From Macrococcus lamae (GTDB lineage: Bacteria > Bacillota > Bacilli > Staphylococcales > Staphylococcaceae): a DNA stretch of 64,000 nt. How positions within the stretch are numbered: the first letter of the stretch is position 1; each line of letters starts with the position of its first letter. This document shows, one piece after another, positions 57,542 to 64,000 of this stretch. The stretch is taken from assembly GCF_004359545.1 (NCBI RefSeq), contig NZ_SCWB01000002.1, positions 108,976-172,975 on the forward strand. The letters are read 5' to 3'. The position numbers were made by a program, and so were the translations under genes. The notes under the pieces were generated by a model. That model did no database searches and was not told where the DNA came from. It was given only the letters and a program-made list of their open reading frames with translations.

Positions 57542-57856
57542 CTATCCTGCTGTAACTATTATTTGTGAAACATCCTTAGCTTTATGAGTCTTAAATTCAA
57601 TAAAGAATCCAATGTACTTTTCTGCGTTGTCAACTTGATAACTACATAAACTTGAACCTACCTTACCATGGCTTATAGCTGTTTCAATAATCATTTCGTC
57701 AATATTTTTAAATTCAGGAAGATTGATGCTAGCTAATCCTGGTGCATAAATGTTATTTATACTCAATTCATCACCTAACAGAATGGATTTTACTAAGTCA
57801 GCGATTGTTTGATTTTTAGGCGAATTATTACAATTTGCTTTTTGTATCACTTTCAT
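57542..57856 (-). CDS. Hypothetical small protein
   Basis: 104 residues, cytosolic, mixed alpha/beta (KNQTIADLVKSILLGDELSI; YIGFFIEFKTHKAKDVSQII). AAGGGGATG precedes a TTG-ATG pair; I use the ATG. First gene of a likely two-gene minus-strand operon with the acidic protein. Family not recognised. Confidence 0.6.
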   Translation of the reverse strand: MKVIQKANCNNSPKNQTIADLVKSILLGDELSINNIYAPGLASINLPEFKNIDEMIIETAISHGKVGSSLCSYQVDNAEKYIGFFIEFKTHKAKDVSQIIVTAG

Positions 57857-58070
57857 CAAGACATCCCCTTAAATGTTTTCATATAAACCGTACAAAATCG
57901 GCAGAAAAGTTATATTCTATAATTTCTAACCTTTGTTTGTGCAATAGGTTTATTATATTGCCATTTGATGAAATAGCATAGACTGTTTTTATGTAATTGA
58001 AAAACGTTAACACATTTTTCAGGAAAAGTTGAGAAATACTTTTTTTGACAGAAAATAAAATGGATAATTG

Positions 58071-58100
58071 TAACTAACATAATCGTAATTATGTTAGTTA
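58071..58100. promoter_or_regulatory. Perfect 13-bp inverted repeat, operator-like
   Basis: TAACTAACATAAT and ATTATGTTAGTTA are separated by CGTA. A perfect TTGACA lies at 58045-58050, so the palindrome would cover the -10 and start region of a promoter. No gene follows for 260 bp. The rest of 57857-58360 shows only this and the hairpin at 58253. Confidence 0.65.
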
Positions 58101-58252
58101 GTAACCAGAATTTTTAGATATTGATATTTTAAACAATATCAAGTTGAATGAATAAGAGTTGAAGAATTAATTTTTATGCTGCTTGAAATTTTAGACTTCG
58201 ATCGGAAGAGGTTAATAAAAGCATTCATATTTTAAATTATTTCCTGAGAAAT

Positions 58253-58284
58253 AAAGAGTCTATAAAAAATCTTATAGTCTCTTT
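58253..58284. terminator. Terminator-like hairpin
   Basis: AAAGAG-CTATAA pairs with TTATAG-CTCTTT (one mismatch) over a 6-base loop; weak T-tail. Confidence 0.4.
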
Positions 58285-58360
58285 AATGCTAAATTATAAA
58301 GATATTAGATAGCAAATATCGCTTTAAATCGTTATGTTGATAGGGAAGGAGCTGTTGAAA

Positions 58361-58933
58361 ATGAATGTAGGTCATCAAATTAGAATTTATAGAAAGGAAC
58401 TTAATTTGTCTCAAGTAGAATTGGCAGATAAGATTTATGTTTCTAGTCAGACCATCTCTAACTGGGAGAATAAAAGAAGTTATCCGGATCTTCACAATTT
58501 GATTGCACTTACTTCATTATTCAATGTTTCTTTAGACGAACTTGTTAAAGGAGATGTTGTAGAAATGAAGAATGCTGTTGGCAAAGATGAAATGACTAAG
58601 TATACGTGGATGATGCTAGGATTTATATTGTTGAGTATCATTTCTATGGGAGCCGCATTGAAATTCAGTGATAGCTGGTTTGGGTGGTTAATACCGCTTA
58701 TTTTATGGATGATATCTATGTACTTTGCTATAAAGATTGAAAAGTTGAAGAATAAATATAATGTTCAAACGTATAAAGAAATATTAGACTATATGGAGAA
58801 CGGATATCAAGTCAATCAAAAATCTAGAAATAATAAAAAATATTTCATAGAGAAAACTATAATAGTCGCTGCATTTACTGCAATTATTGGATTACTAGGA
58901 ATTTTAAGTCTGTATTTGTTTGGAGAGCTGTAA
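58361..58933 (+). CDS. XRE-family HTH regulator with membrane segments
   Basis: 190 residues. Residues 3-60 are a Cro/C1-type HTH (IRIYRKELNLSQVELADKIY, VSSQTISNWENKRSYPDLHN). The C-terminal half has three to four hydrophobic helices (YTWMMLGFILLSIISMGAAL; WFGWLIPLILWMISMYFAIK; TIIVAAFTAIIGLLGILSLY). HTH-plus-membrane proteins of this kind are common in Firmicutes near small transport or stress genes; no partner is beside it here, IS21 having inserted just downstream. ATG 58361 is the family start; AAGGAG lies 12-15 bp upstream. Confidence 0.8.
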   Translation: MNVGHQIRIYRKELNLSQVELADKIYVSSQTISNWENKRSYPDLHNLIALTSLFNVSLDELVKGDVVEMKNAVGKDEMTKYTWMMLGFILLSIISMGAALKFSDSWFGWLIPLILWMISMYFAIKIEKLKNKYNVQTYKEILDYMENGYQVNQKSRNNKKYFIEKTIIVAAFTAIIGLLGILSLYLFGEL

Positions 58934-58955
58934 ATTAATGATTTAAATAGCTATG

Positions 58956-58967
58956 TAAAAGCACTTC
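58956..58967 (+). repeat. Left arm of a terminator-like inverted repeat split by IS21
   Basis: TAAAAGCACTTC, complementary to GAAGTGCTTTTA at 61175-61186 on the other side of the insertion. Joining the flanks restores one hairpin with a loop of about 55 bases. Confidence 0.7.
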
Positions 58968-59020
58968 TATAAACGTCAAGTTTAATATGTACAGTTTTGC
59001 CTAAATAACGATGCACAATT

Positions 59021-59782
59021 TTATTCCTTATCCGAAGGAAAATGATTTTTCAGTCTATAAGATGGTCCGACGATTGAAACTATAGTGGCGTGATGAAGGA
59101 TGCGATCGAGAATCGCATTGGCTATCTTAGTATCCAGAAATACTTCATCCCATGCCTTGAAATTGACGTTGGTAGTCAGTATGGTGCTCTTCTTCTCATA
59201 ACGCCGGTCAATGAGCTGGAAAAATAGTTTTGCGTCTTCGACGTCTATCGGAAGATAGCCGATTTCATCAATGATCAGAAGCTTGTATTTAGTATAGTGT
59301 TTCAGCCTTGACTCAAGCCTGCCTTCATTCCGTGCTTTCCGTAGATCTTCAATGAGCTGATGACATTTAATAAAATAGGTGCTGTTTCGTTTCTTAGCTG
59401 CTGCTATCCCGATGGAAGTGGCTAGATGGGTCTTTCCGACGCCACTGGGTCCCAGAAAGACGATGTTTTCCTGATTCTCTATAAATCTCAGCGACATAAA
59501 ATCCATCATCTGCTGTTGATTGATACCAGGCTGAAACTTGAAATCAAAACTGTTCATCTCCTTCAGGAAAGGAAAGCCGGCGACTTTGACCATAGACTGG
59601 ATCATGTTCTTCTCCCTGACATCAATCTCATGATTGGTCAGCCGGATGAGGCAGTCGGTGAAAGAAACTTCATGAGTGATGCTGAAGTCGACGACTTCAT
59701 CCAGATGTAGGACCATCTGTTTCAGTTTCAGGTATTCCAGATTTGAGAGAAGCTGTCTGTAGTTTGAAGTTGTCTCCATCAT
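59021..59782 (-). CDS. istB: IS21 helper ATPase IstB
   Basis: 253 residues, AAA+ ATPase of the DnaC/IstB type: Walker A GPSGVGKTHLATS near residue 113, Walker B LLIIDEIGYLP near residue 170, ILTTNVNFKAWDE (sensor I) near residue 200. It assists target capture by the transposase. Start overlaps the istA stop (ATGA). Confidence 0.93.
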   Translation of the reverse strand: MMETTSNYRQLLSNLEYLKLKQMVLHLDEVVDFSITHEVSFTDCLIRLTNHEIDVREKNMIQSMVKVAGFPFLKEMNSFDFKFQPGINQQQMMDFMSLRFIENQENIVFLGPSGVGKTHLATSIGIAAAKKRNSTYFIKCHQLIEDLRKARNEGRLESRLKHYTKYKLLIIDEIGYLPIDVEDAKLFFQLIDRRYEKKSTILTTNVNFKAWDEVFLDTKIANAILDRILHHATIVSIVGPSYRLKNHFPSDKE

Positions 59783-61062
59783 TCATACATCTCCCCGATT
59801 GCTCTGAGATTTGCCCTTGCCAGATCGTCGATTTCTGGGTAATAAGGTGATGACACCTTCAGTGACTCAATGTAGTGTTCTTCTTTATAGTTGAGCCTGG
59901 ATCTGCTTAGAGTGTGGCAGGCAATGAGTTTCATGTTATAATAGACATGGATTTGGTTATTGAACACTTGTAACTGGACACGCTTCCATATGTATTCGGA
60001 TGGGACCGAATACTGGTTGCCTTTATAGGTGATCATATTGGAGGAGTTCACTTTTACAGTTTGTCCAATAATTCTATAGGAGTCTCTTACTTTGTCAGTT
60101 GGTAGCTGGAGTAGGTGGCTCCTTTCTTTTTCTAATTCAAGAATGGGAATCCTGCCCGTACCCTGGTGTAACTGATAGTTTACCCTTTGATTAAGCTTTG
60201 AGATGAATGCATACAGTTCCGGCAGGTCAAACTGTCCTTGATAGGCATGAATTTCATCAAGTAACTTCATGGTCGTCTCCACCTTGCCTTTTGTTCTGGG
60301 TCTTCCAGCGATACACGGTCTGACTTTCATCCCCATATCACTCGCATACTGTTCAAATCGGTCATTTACTTTTCCCCTGCTGAATTCAGTGCGTGGTCGA
60401 TCCATTACCGTCTTCATATTATCTGTGAGAAGTTCCCTCGGAACACCACCGATCATCTCAAAAGATTCAGTCAGGAAGGATTTAAGTACCTCCTGTGATT
60501 TAGTGGTGGAAATATGGAAAATCCGGAACCGTGAATGAGAAAGTATCAGCACGGCAATATGGATTTCAATGATATTGCCGTCTTTCAGATGGAACTTAAT
60601 ATTCTCCTTCCAGTCGAGTTGAGCTTGGGCACCAGGGGAAGTTTCGTAGCGTGGTGCTCCTTTAGGAGCTTTGATTTTGGTTCCTTGTTCAAAATAATCA
60701 TTGAATGCTTGATGTCTTGAGATATAGCTTCTGAAAAGCGACTGGGAACAATCCAATCCATGGTCGTCCTTCAGATACTGCCACAATACGCGTCTATAAT
60801 AAAAAATCTGCTTGCTTTCATCTGACAGAAGCTGAGTGATTATATCATAGTACTTATCAATCTTTGAGATTCTTTTTCTAGTAGACGTAGGCGCATATCC
60901 ATTCAGATATTTGTCTACAGTACGTCTATCCTTCCCAAGCTCTCTTGCCAGCTTACTCTTATTAATTTTCATTTTCGCACTCTCCATTATATCTTTCAGT
61001 CTGGATAAGTCTGAAAGACTTGTGATCTTAAATTCTGTGTCTAAATTGACTGTATAATTCAT
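59779..61062 (-). CDS. istA: IS21 transposase IstA
   Basis: 427 residues. N-terminal HTH (NKSKLARELGKDRRTVDKYL), then the DDE core: QLDWKENIKF, LLTDNMKTVMDRP and RTKGKVETTMKLLDEI, and a C-terminal beta-domain (MITYKGNQYSVPSEY). GAGGTG site. Intact. Confidence 0.93.
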   Translation of the reverse strand: MNYTVNLDTEFKITSLSDLSRLKDIMESAKMKINKSKLARELGKDRRTVDKYLNGYAPTSTRKRISKIDKYYDIITQLLSDESKQIFYYRRVLWQYLKDDHGLDCSQSLFRSYISRHQAFNDYFEQGTKIKAPKGAPRYETSPGAQAQLDWKENIKFHLKDGNIIEIHIAVLILSHSRFRIFHISTTKSQEVLKSFLTESFEMIGGVPRELLTDNMKTVMDRPRTEFSRGKVNDRFEQYASDMGMKVRPCIAGRPRTKGKVETTMKLLDEIHAYQGQFDLPELYAFISKLNQRVNYQLHQGTGRIPILELEKERSHLLQLPTDKVRDSYRIIGQTVKVNSSNMITYKGNQYSVPSEYIWKRVQLQVFNNQIHVYYNMKLIACHTLSRSRLNYKEEHYIESLKVSSPYYPEIDDLARANLRAIGEMYE

Positions 61063-61174
61063 AATTTCACCTCTATAAAATTATGAGAAATTCAGTCGAT
61101 TTTGTACATACTTATTTAAGCGAGAGTGTACATATTTAAACTAGCATTTATACACTTCTCAACAATTATTTTGG

Positions 61175-61186
61175 GAAGTGCTTTTA
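61175..61186 (+). repeat. Right arm of the inverted repeat split by IS21
   Basis: GAAGTGCTTTTA, partner of 58956-58967. Confidence 0.7.
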
Positions 61187-61304
61187 CACTAAGTTATGCT
61201 TAGGATAAGTTAATTGTTAAATGACTTGTCAAACATCGCTAAACAATAAGTGAATAATGTTTAAATAAAATTAATTATAAATCCTGATTTTACAGAGGAA
61301 TTAA

Positions 61305-61895
61305 ATGAATAAGAAACTGGCTTTAAAATTATTGTTTAATATTGGCATCAATGAAGTTTATAATGAACCTTTGCCTATTTCAGGCGGTTTACTGCATAAG
61401 CTTTATAAAGTAGAAACAAATAAAGGAATATTTGCGATTAAAGTACTGAATTCTGAAATCATGTCTCGAGCTGAAGCGGAAAATAATTATTTATTGTCGG
61501 AGTTATATTCTCATGCAGCTAAACAAGCAGGTATTAATGCTGTGTGTGCAAAATTATTTAATAGAAAACCATGGCTGTTTGTGGATAACCACTATTACAT
61601 GGTATTTGATTAGATTGAGGGCAAAACATTAAAGCAGGACAATATTCAGGAAATACATATTATAGAGATTGCCAAAGCCTTAGCGGAATTACATAAGTTA
61701 AACTATCAATCAGATTTAGTTTCAAAAGACATGATGTATTTTGAATTAAATACTTTCAAAGAGTATATTAATAAAGAAGCTGTAGATGAAACAGCTTGGA
61801 ATATCCCGGTAAATATGCTAGTAGATCGAGTTGTTAGTAACGGTGTTAAAATCCTCAATAATAACGTTTTAAAAATCCCCAAAATTAACGGATAA
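61305..61895 (+). pseudogene. Kinase-like phosphotransferase (APH/choline-kinase fold), nonsense-mutated and truncated
   Basis: The first 102 codons show the N-lobe of an APH-type kinase: LPISGGLLHKLYKVETNKGI with the nucleotide Lys in FAIKVLN. At 61611 a TAG interrupts VFD-stop-IEGKTL; relatives have Trp there (hinge, FDWIEGKTL), so TGG to TAG is the simplest explanation. The frame continues with FELNTFKEYINKEAVDETAW until it meets the end of an IS21-type element near 61844, and the catalytic loop is lost. Two independent lesions, so certainly inactive. The substrate class (aminoglycoside, choline, macrolide or other) cannot be told. Confidence 0.8.
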
Positions 61896-63103
61896 TCTAT
61901 ATCATTGATGTAGATTGGAAGTGATTTTGAAGATGACGTTATTAATGGAGGATTTTTTTATGATTAGGGATCTAAGAAATAAAGGCTGGACAGTGACAGC
62001 CATTTCAAAGGAAACGGGATTTGATCGTAAGACGATATCCAAGTATCTAAACAGTGGGGCTGCACCTACGGTGACCCAACGGACATCAAAAGGAAGTAAG
62101 CTTGATCCCTATAAGGGATATCTAGAGAAGAGAATCAGTGAAGGAACCACTAACTGCAATGTGCTCATCGAAGAAATCAGAGCACTTGGCTATGACGGAA
62201 AGATAACAATCCTCAGAGATTTTGTCAGACCTCTGAGAGCGAAAAAAGGTGCCCAGGGTACGGTCAGATATGAAACAGTACCAGGAAGACAGGCTCAAGT
62301 TGACTGGGCTGTCAATGTGGGAACATGCATCGTAGATGGCAGTAGACAGACAATCCACGCATTTATTATGGTATTGAGTTACTCCCGGAAAAGGTACATT
62401 GAATTTACTGTCGATATGACACAGGAGACACTGATGAAGTGTCATATGAATGCATTCAGCTATTTTAACGGAGTGCCGGAACAGATTCTTTATGACAATA
62501 TGAAGACTGTCGTCACCAGACATAGTGTCAAACAGATTAGATTCAACAAGAAGTTTGAGGATTTCCTTAATTATTATGAAGTGTGTCCCAAGGCCTGTAA
62601 ACCATACAGAGCCCAGACCAAAGGTAAGGTTGAAAGAGCCGTCTCCTATTTAAGATCAAATTTTCTTCAACGGAAAAATCTGTCCGATAATTTGGTGGAG
62701 CTGAATCAGGAGGTAATCAGCTGGTTGGACCGTGTGGTCCATCTCAAAGTCAATCAGACCACTCAGAAGAGTCCCAATGAAATGTTTGAAGCTGAGTGTA
62801 AGGCACTTAGAAAATGGGGCGTCAGACCACTCTACCGTATGGAACCGTGGGAACAAAGAACGGTGTCAAAGGACTGTTTCATTTCTTTCCGTGGTAGTCT
62901 TTACTCAGTTCCCCATCGATTCGTAGGTGCACAGCTTAAACTCAGATTCAGGAATGGTCTCCTTGAAGTTTTTGACGGCATTGAATGTGTCGCAGTGCAC
63001 ATCGAATGATAAATAAGATACCATAGGTATACTACAGTTTGAAGTTGCCGAAAACCTACATTTTATTTTGCCCAAAACCTACATTTTTAAATTGCCCTTG
63101 ACA
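61844..63103 (+). mobile_element. Decayed IS21-type element without istB
   Basis: It contains a shortened istA and no istB. The left side has two imperfect 21-22 bp repeats (TTAAAATCC...TAACG at 61846, TTAAAAATCC...TAACG at 61869, period 23). The right side has two repeats GCC(G/C)AAAACCTACATTTT (63047 and 63070, period 23). The two ends are not inverted copies of each other. Boundaries are approximate. Confidence 0.65.
61933..63009 (+). CDS. IstA-like transposase, C-terminally shortened
   Basis: About 358 residues. HTH (WTVTAISKETGFDRKTISKY), DDE core with QVDWAVNVG, ILYDNMKTVVTRH and QTKGKVERAVSYL, and the start of the C-terminal beta-domain (SFRGSLYSVPHRFVGAQLKL). It stops at CVAVHIE, well short of the usual IstA end, 35 bp before the terminal-type repeats, so a deletion probably removed the 3' end and all of istB. 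ATG at 61933 chosen; ATG 61960 has the better GGAGG site. Not closely similar to the IstA at 59779. Confidence 0.8.
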   Translation: MTLLMEDFFMIRDLRNKGWTVTAISKETGFDRKTISKYLNSGAAPTVTQRTSKGSKLDPYKGYLEKRISEGTTNCNVLIEEIRALGYDGKITILRDFVRPLRAKKGAQGTVRYETVPGRQAQVDWAVNVGTCIVDGSRQTIHAFIMVLSYSRKRYIEFTVDMTQETLMKCHMNAFSYFNGVPEQILYDNMKTVVTRHSVKQIRFNKKFEDFLNYYEVCPKACKPYRAQTKGKVERAVSYLRSNFLQRKNLSDNLVELNQEVISWLDRVVHLKVNQTTQKSPNEMFEAECKALRKWGVRPLYRMEPWEQRTVSKDCFISFRGSLYSVPHRFVGAQLKLRFRNGLLEVFDGIECVAVHIE

Positions 63104-63582
63104 AAGAAACTTGGATTGATGAATTTAATAAAGTCAAAAAAGACATTTTAAACGTCATAGAAGTTAATCCGGAAAATATTCAACATATTGGCAGCACATC
63201 TATTCCAGGTTTAAGCGCTAAACCGATTATAGATGTTCTTTTAGGCGTTGATAACTATGAAACCATGCCGGAAACGTTCTTTAATGCTTTAAAATCGATT
63301 GGTATTTATAGGTTAAAAGTTGAAAGAGATGATGAAATAGTATTAGCAAAGTTTGAAGACCATACATTTGAAAAACATACCCACTTTGTACATTTAGTAA
63401 GTTTAGGTGGTCAGAAATGGACCGACTTATTAAAGTTTCGAGATTATTTAAGGGCTCATGAACATGCAAAGGACGAGTACATGACATTAAAATATAAACT
63501 ATTAGAGCAATTTGCAGGTAACAGATCTCAATACACGAAACAAAAAGAAACTTTTATTAAATCAATCATTAATGCTGTTTAG
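63100..63582 (+). pseudogene. GrpB (UPF0157) family protein gene, 5' end lost
   Basis: The frame has no start codon in its left part and reads into the right end of the IS21-type element. The remaining about 160 residues contain the family signature QHIGSTSIPGLSAKPIIDVL and KFEDHTFEKHTHFVHLVSLG, then RDYLRAHEHAKDEYMTLKYK near the end. GrpB proteins are nucleotidyltransferase-like and of unknown role. The first 10-15 residues and the promoter have been removed by the insertion. Confidence 0.85.
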
Positions 63583-63856
63583 TTATATTATCTGATACAA
63601 AAGTAACGGATTATTTGGATTACTAAGTTATCTAATGTAAAAGAAATCACAGAAAACTATTAAAATTTAGTCATGAATAAGAGAATGGCTAGAAGATATT
63701 TAATAAGTATAGGAAGTCACTAGTGTTGCATAAAAGTATTTCAACCTACGGTTTTAAATTGAATATTCTAAAATTTTATTTTCTGTATAAAAAAATTCCT
63801 TTATAATGGTTGGAGGTAGTAATACTCATCCAAATTCCAAAATAAAGGAACAAGCT

Positions 63857-64000
63857 ATGGATAAGTTTACTAAAAAATCATCATTTGAACAATGGATTTT
63901 ACCTATAGATTTTAAAAAAGTTTCTGCACATGTAAGATATCTGAACTTGGATCACTATACAAAGAAACTGAATACCTGTGCTTTCATCAAGCTGCTGCTG
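63857..64000 (+). CDS. Transposase, probably IS4-type, N-terminal part (runs off window)
   Basis: 48 codons from ATG 63857 to the window edge without a stop: DKFTKKSSFEQWILPIDFKK and LDHYTKKLNTCAFIKLLL. This start is typical of IS4-type transposases of Gram-positive bacteria. AAAGGAAC precedes the ATG and TATAAT lies at 63802. The left end of the element is probably near 63722 (TAGTGTTGCATAAAAG), but the other end is not in view. The stretch 63583-63721 holds nothing I can name. Confidence 0.6.
   Translation, partial: MDKFTKKSSFEQWILPIDFKKVSAHVRYLNLDHYTKKLNTCAFIKLLL

Larger units (their letters stand above)
58986..61134 (-). mobile_element. IS21-family insertion sequence (complete)
   Basis: Both ends read TATGTACA inward, and the terminal repeats continue with similar sequence: TAAATAA and ATGyACAA at the same distances on both sides, giving the double terminal repeats typical of IS21. 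Genes istA and istB lie on the minus strand and overlap by 4 bp. Direct repeats TTTAA at 58981-58985 and 61135-61139 are the likely 5-bp target duplication. About 2.15 kb, apparently intact. Confidence 0.85.

Noticed and set aside
56944..57856. Toxin-immunity pair on the minus strand
   Set aside because: One protein is acidic like immunity proteins, but neither shows a toxin domain or export signal, so no such claim is made.

Overview
The window reads as chromosomal DNA of a low-GC Gram-positive coccus of the family Staphylococcaceae, most probably Macrococcus. The S10-spc-alpha ribosomal cluster, FemX, TopB and the ECF genes read like staphylococcal proteins, S14 is the short zinc form, and the 3' end of rpsI carries a duplicated attachment-type sequence, the integration spot known for Macrococcus resistance islands. 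The genus assignment is an inference from protein resemblance and layout; no database was searched.

Positions 1-8.4 kb hold a sugar-uptake and catabolism operon: an ABC permease cut by the window edge, a LacI regulator, a ThuA-like protein, two Gfo/Idh/MocA oxidoreductases, a TIM-barrel epimerase/isomerase and an MsmX-type ATPase, followed by a GH13 alpha-glucosidase. The set resembles pathways that handle disaccharides through 3-keto intermediates. From 8.5 to 31.2 kb is ordinary backbone: a secreted multi-domain nuclease, FemX, ProC, an RND transporter, an MFS exporter, a Cys-tRNA deacylase, the glucose dehydrogenase/glucose uptake pair, TopB and a purine permease preceded by a PurBox pair, with several small membrane proteins between them.

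From 31.3 to 45.5 kb runs the long ribosomal protein operon (rpsJ to rplQ, with secY, adk, infA and rpoA), headed by two well-formed tandem promoters and closed by two terminators. It is followed by ecfA1-ecfA2-ecfT-truA and rplM-rpsI.

After rpsI (50.1 kb to the end) the character changes to AT-rich accessory DNA. The last 61 bp of rpsI are repeated 3025 bp downstream, bracketing a small integrase-free island. In and beyond it are one intact and two broken genes for AlbA_2/HATPase-type (RecG-like) regulators, two homologous three-unit arrays of paired TCGAGTA motifs with 89-90 bp period, pairs of 11-bp tandem repeats, a YefM/YoeB-type toxin-antitoxin operon with a textbook double palindrome operator, an IS21-family insertion with a 5-bp target duplication, a second decayed IS21-type element between a nonsense-mutated kinase gene and a truncated GrpB gene, and the start of a further transposase at the window edge. 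The repeat arrays tied to the AlbA_2 genes are the best candidate for something not yet described.
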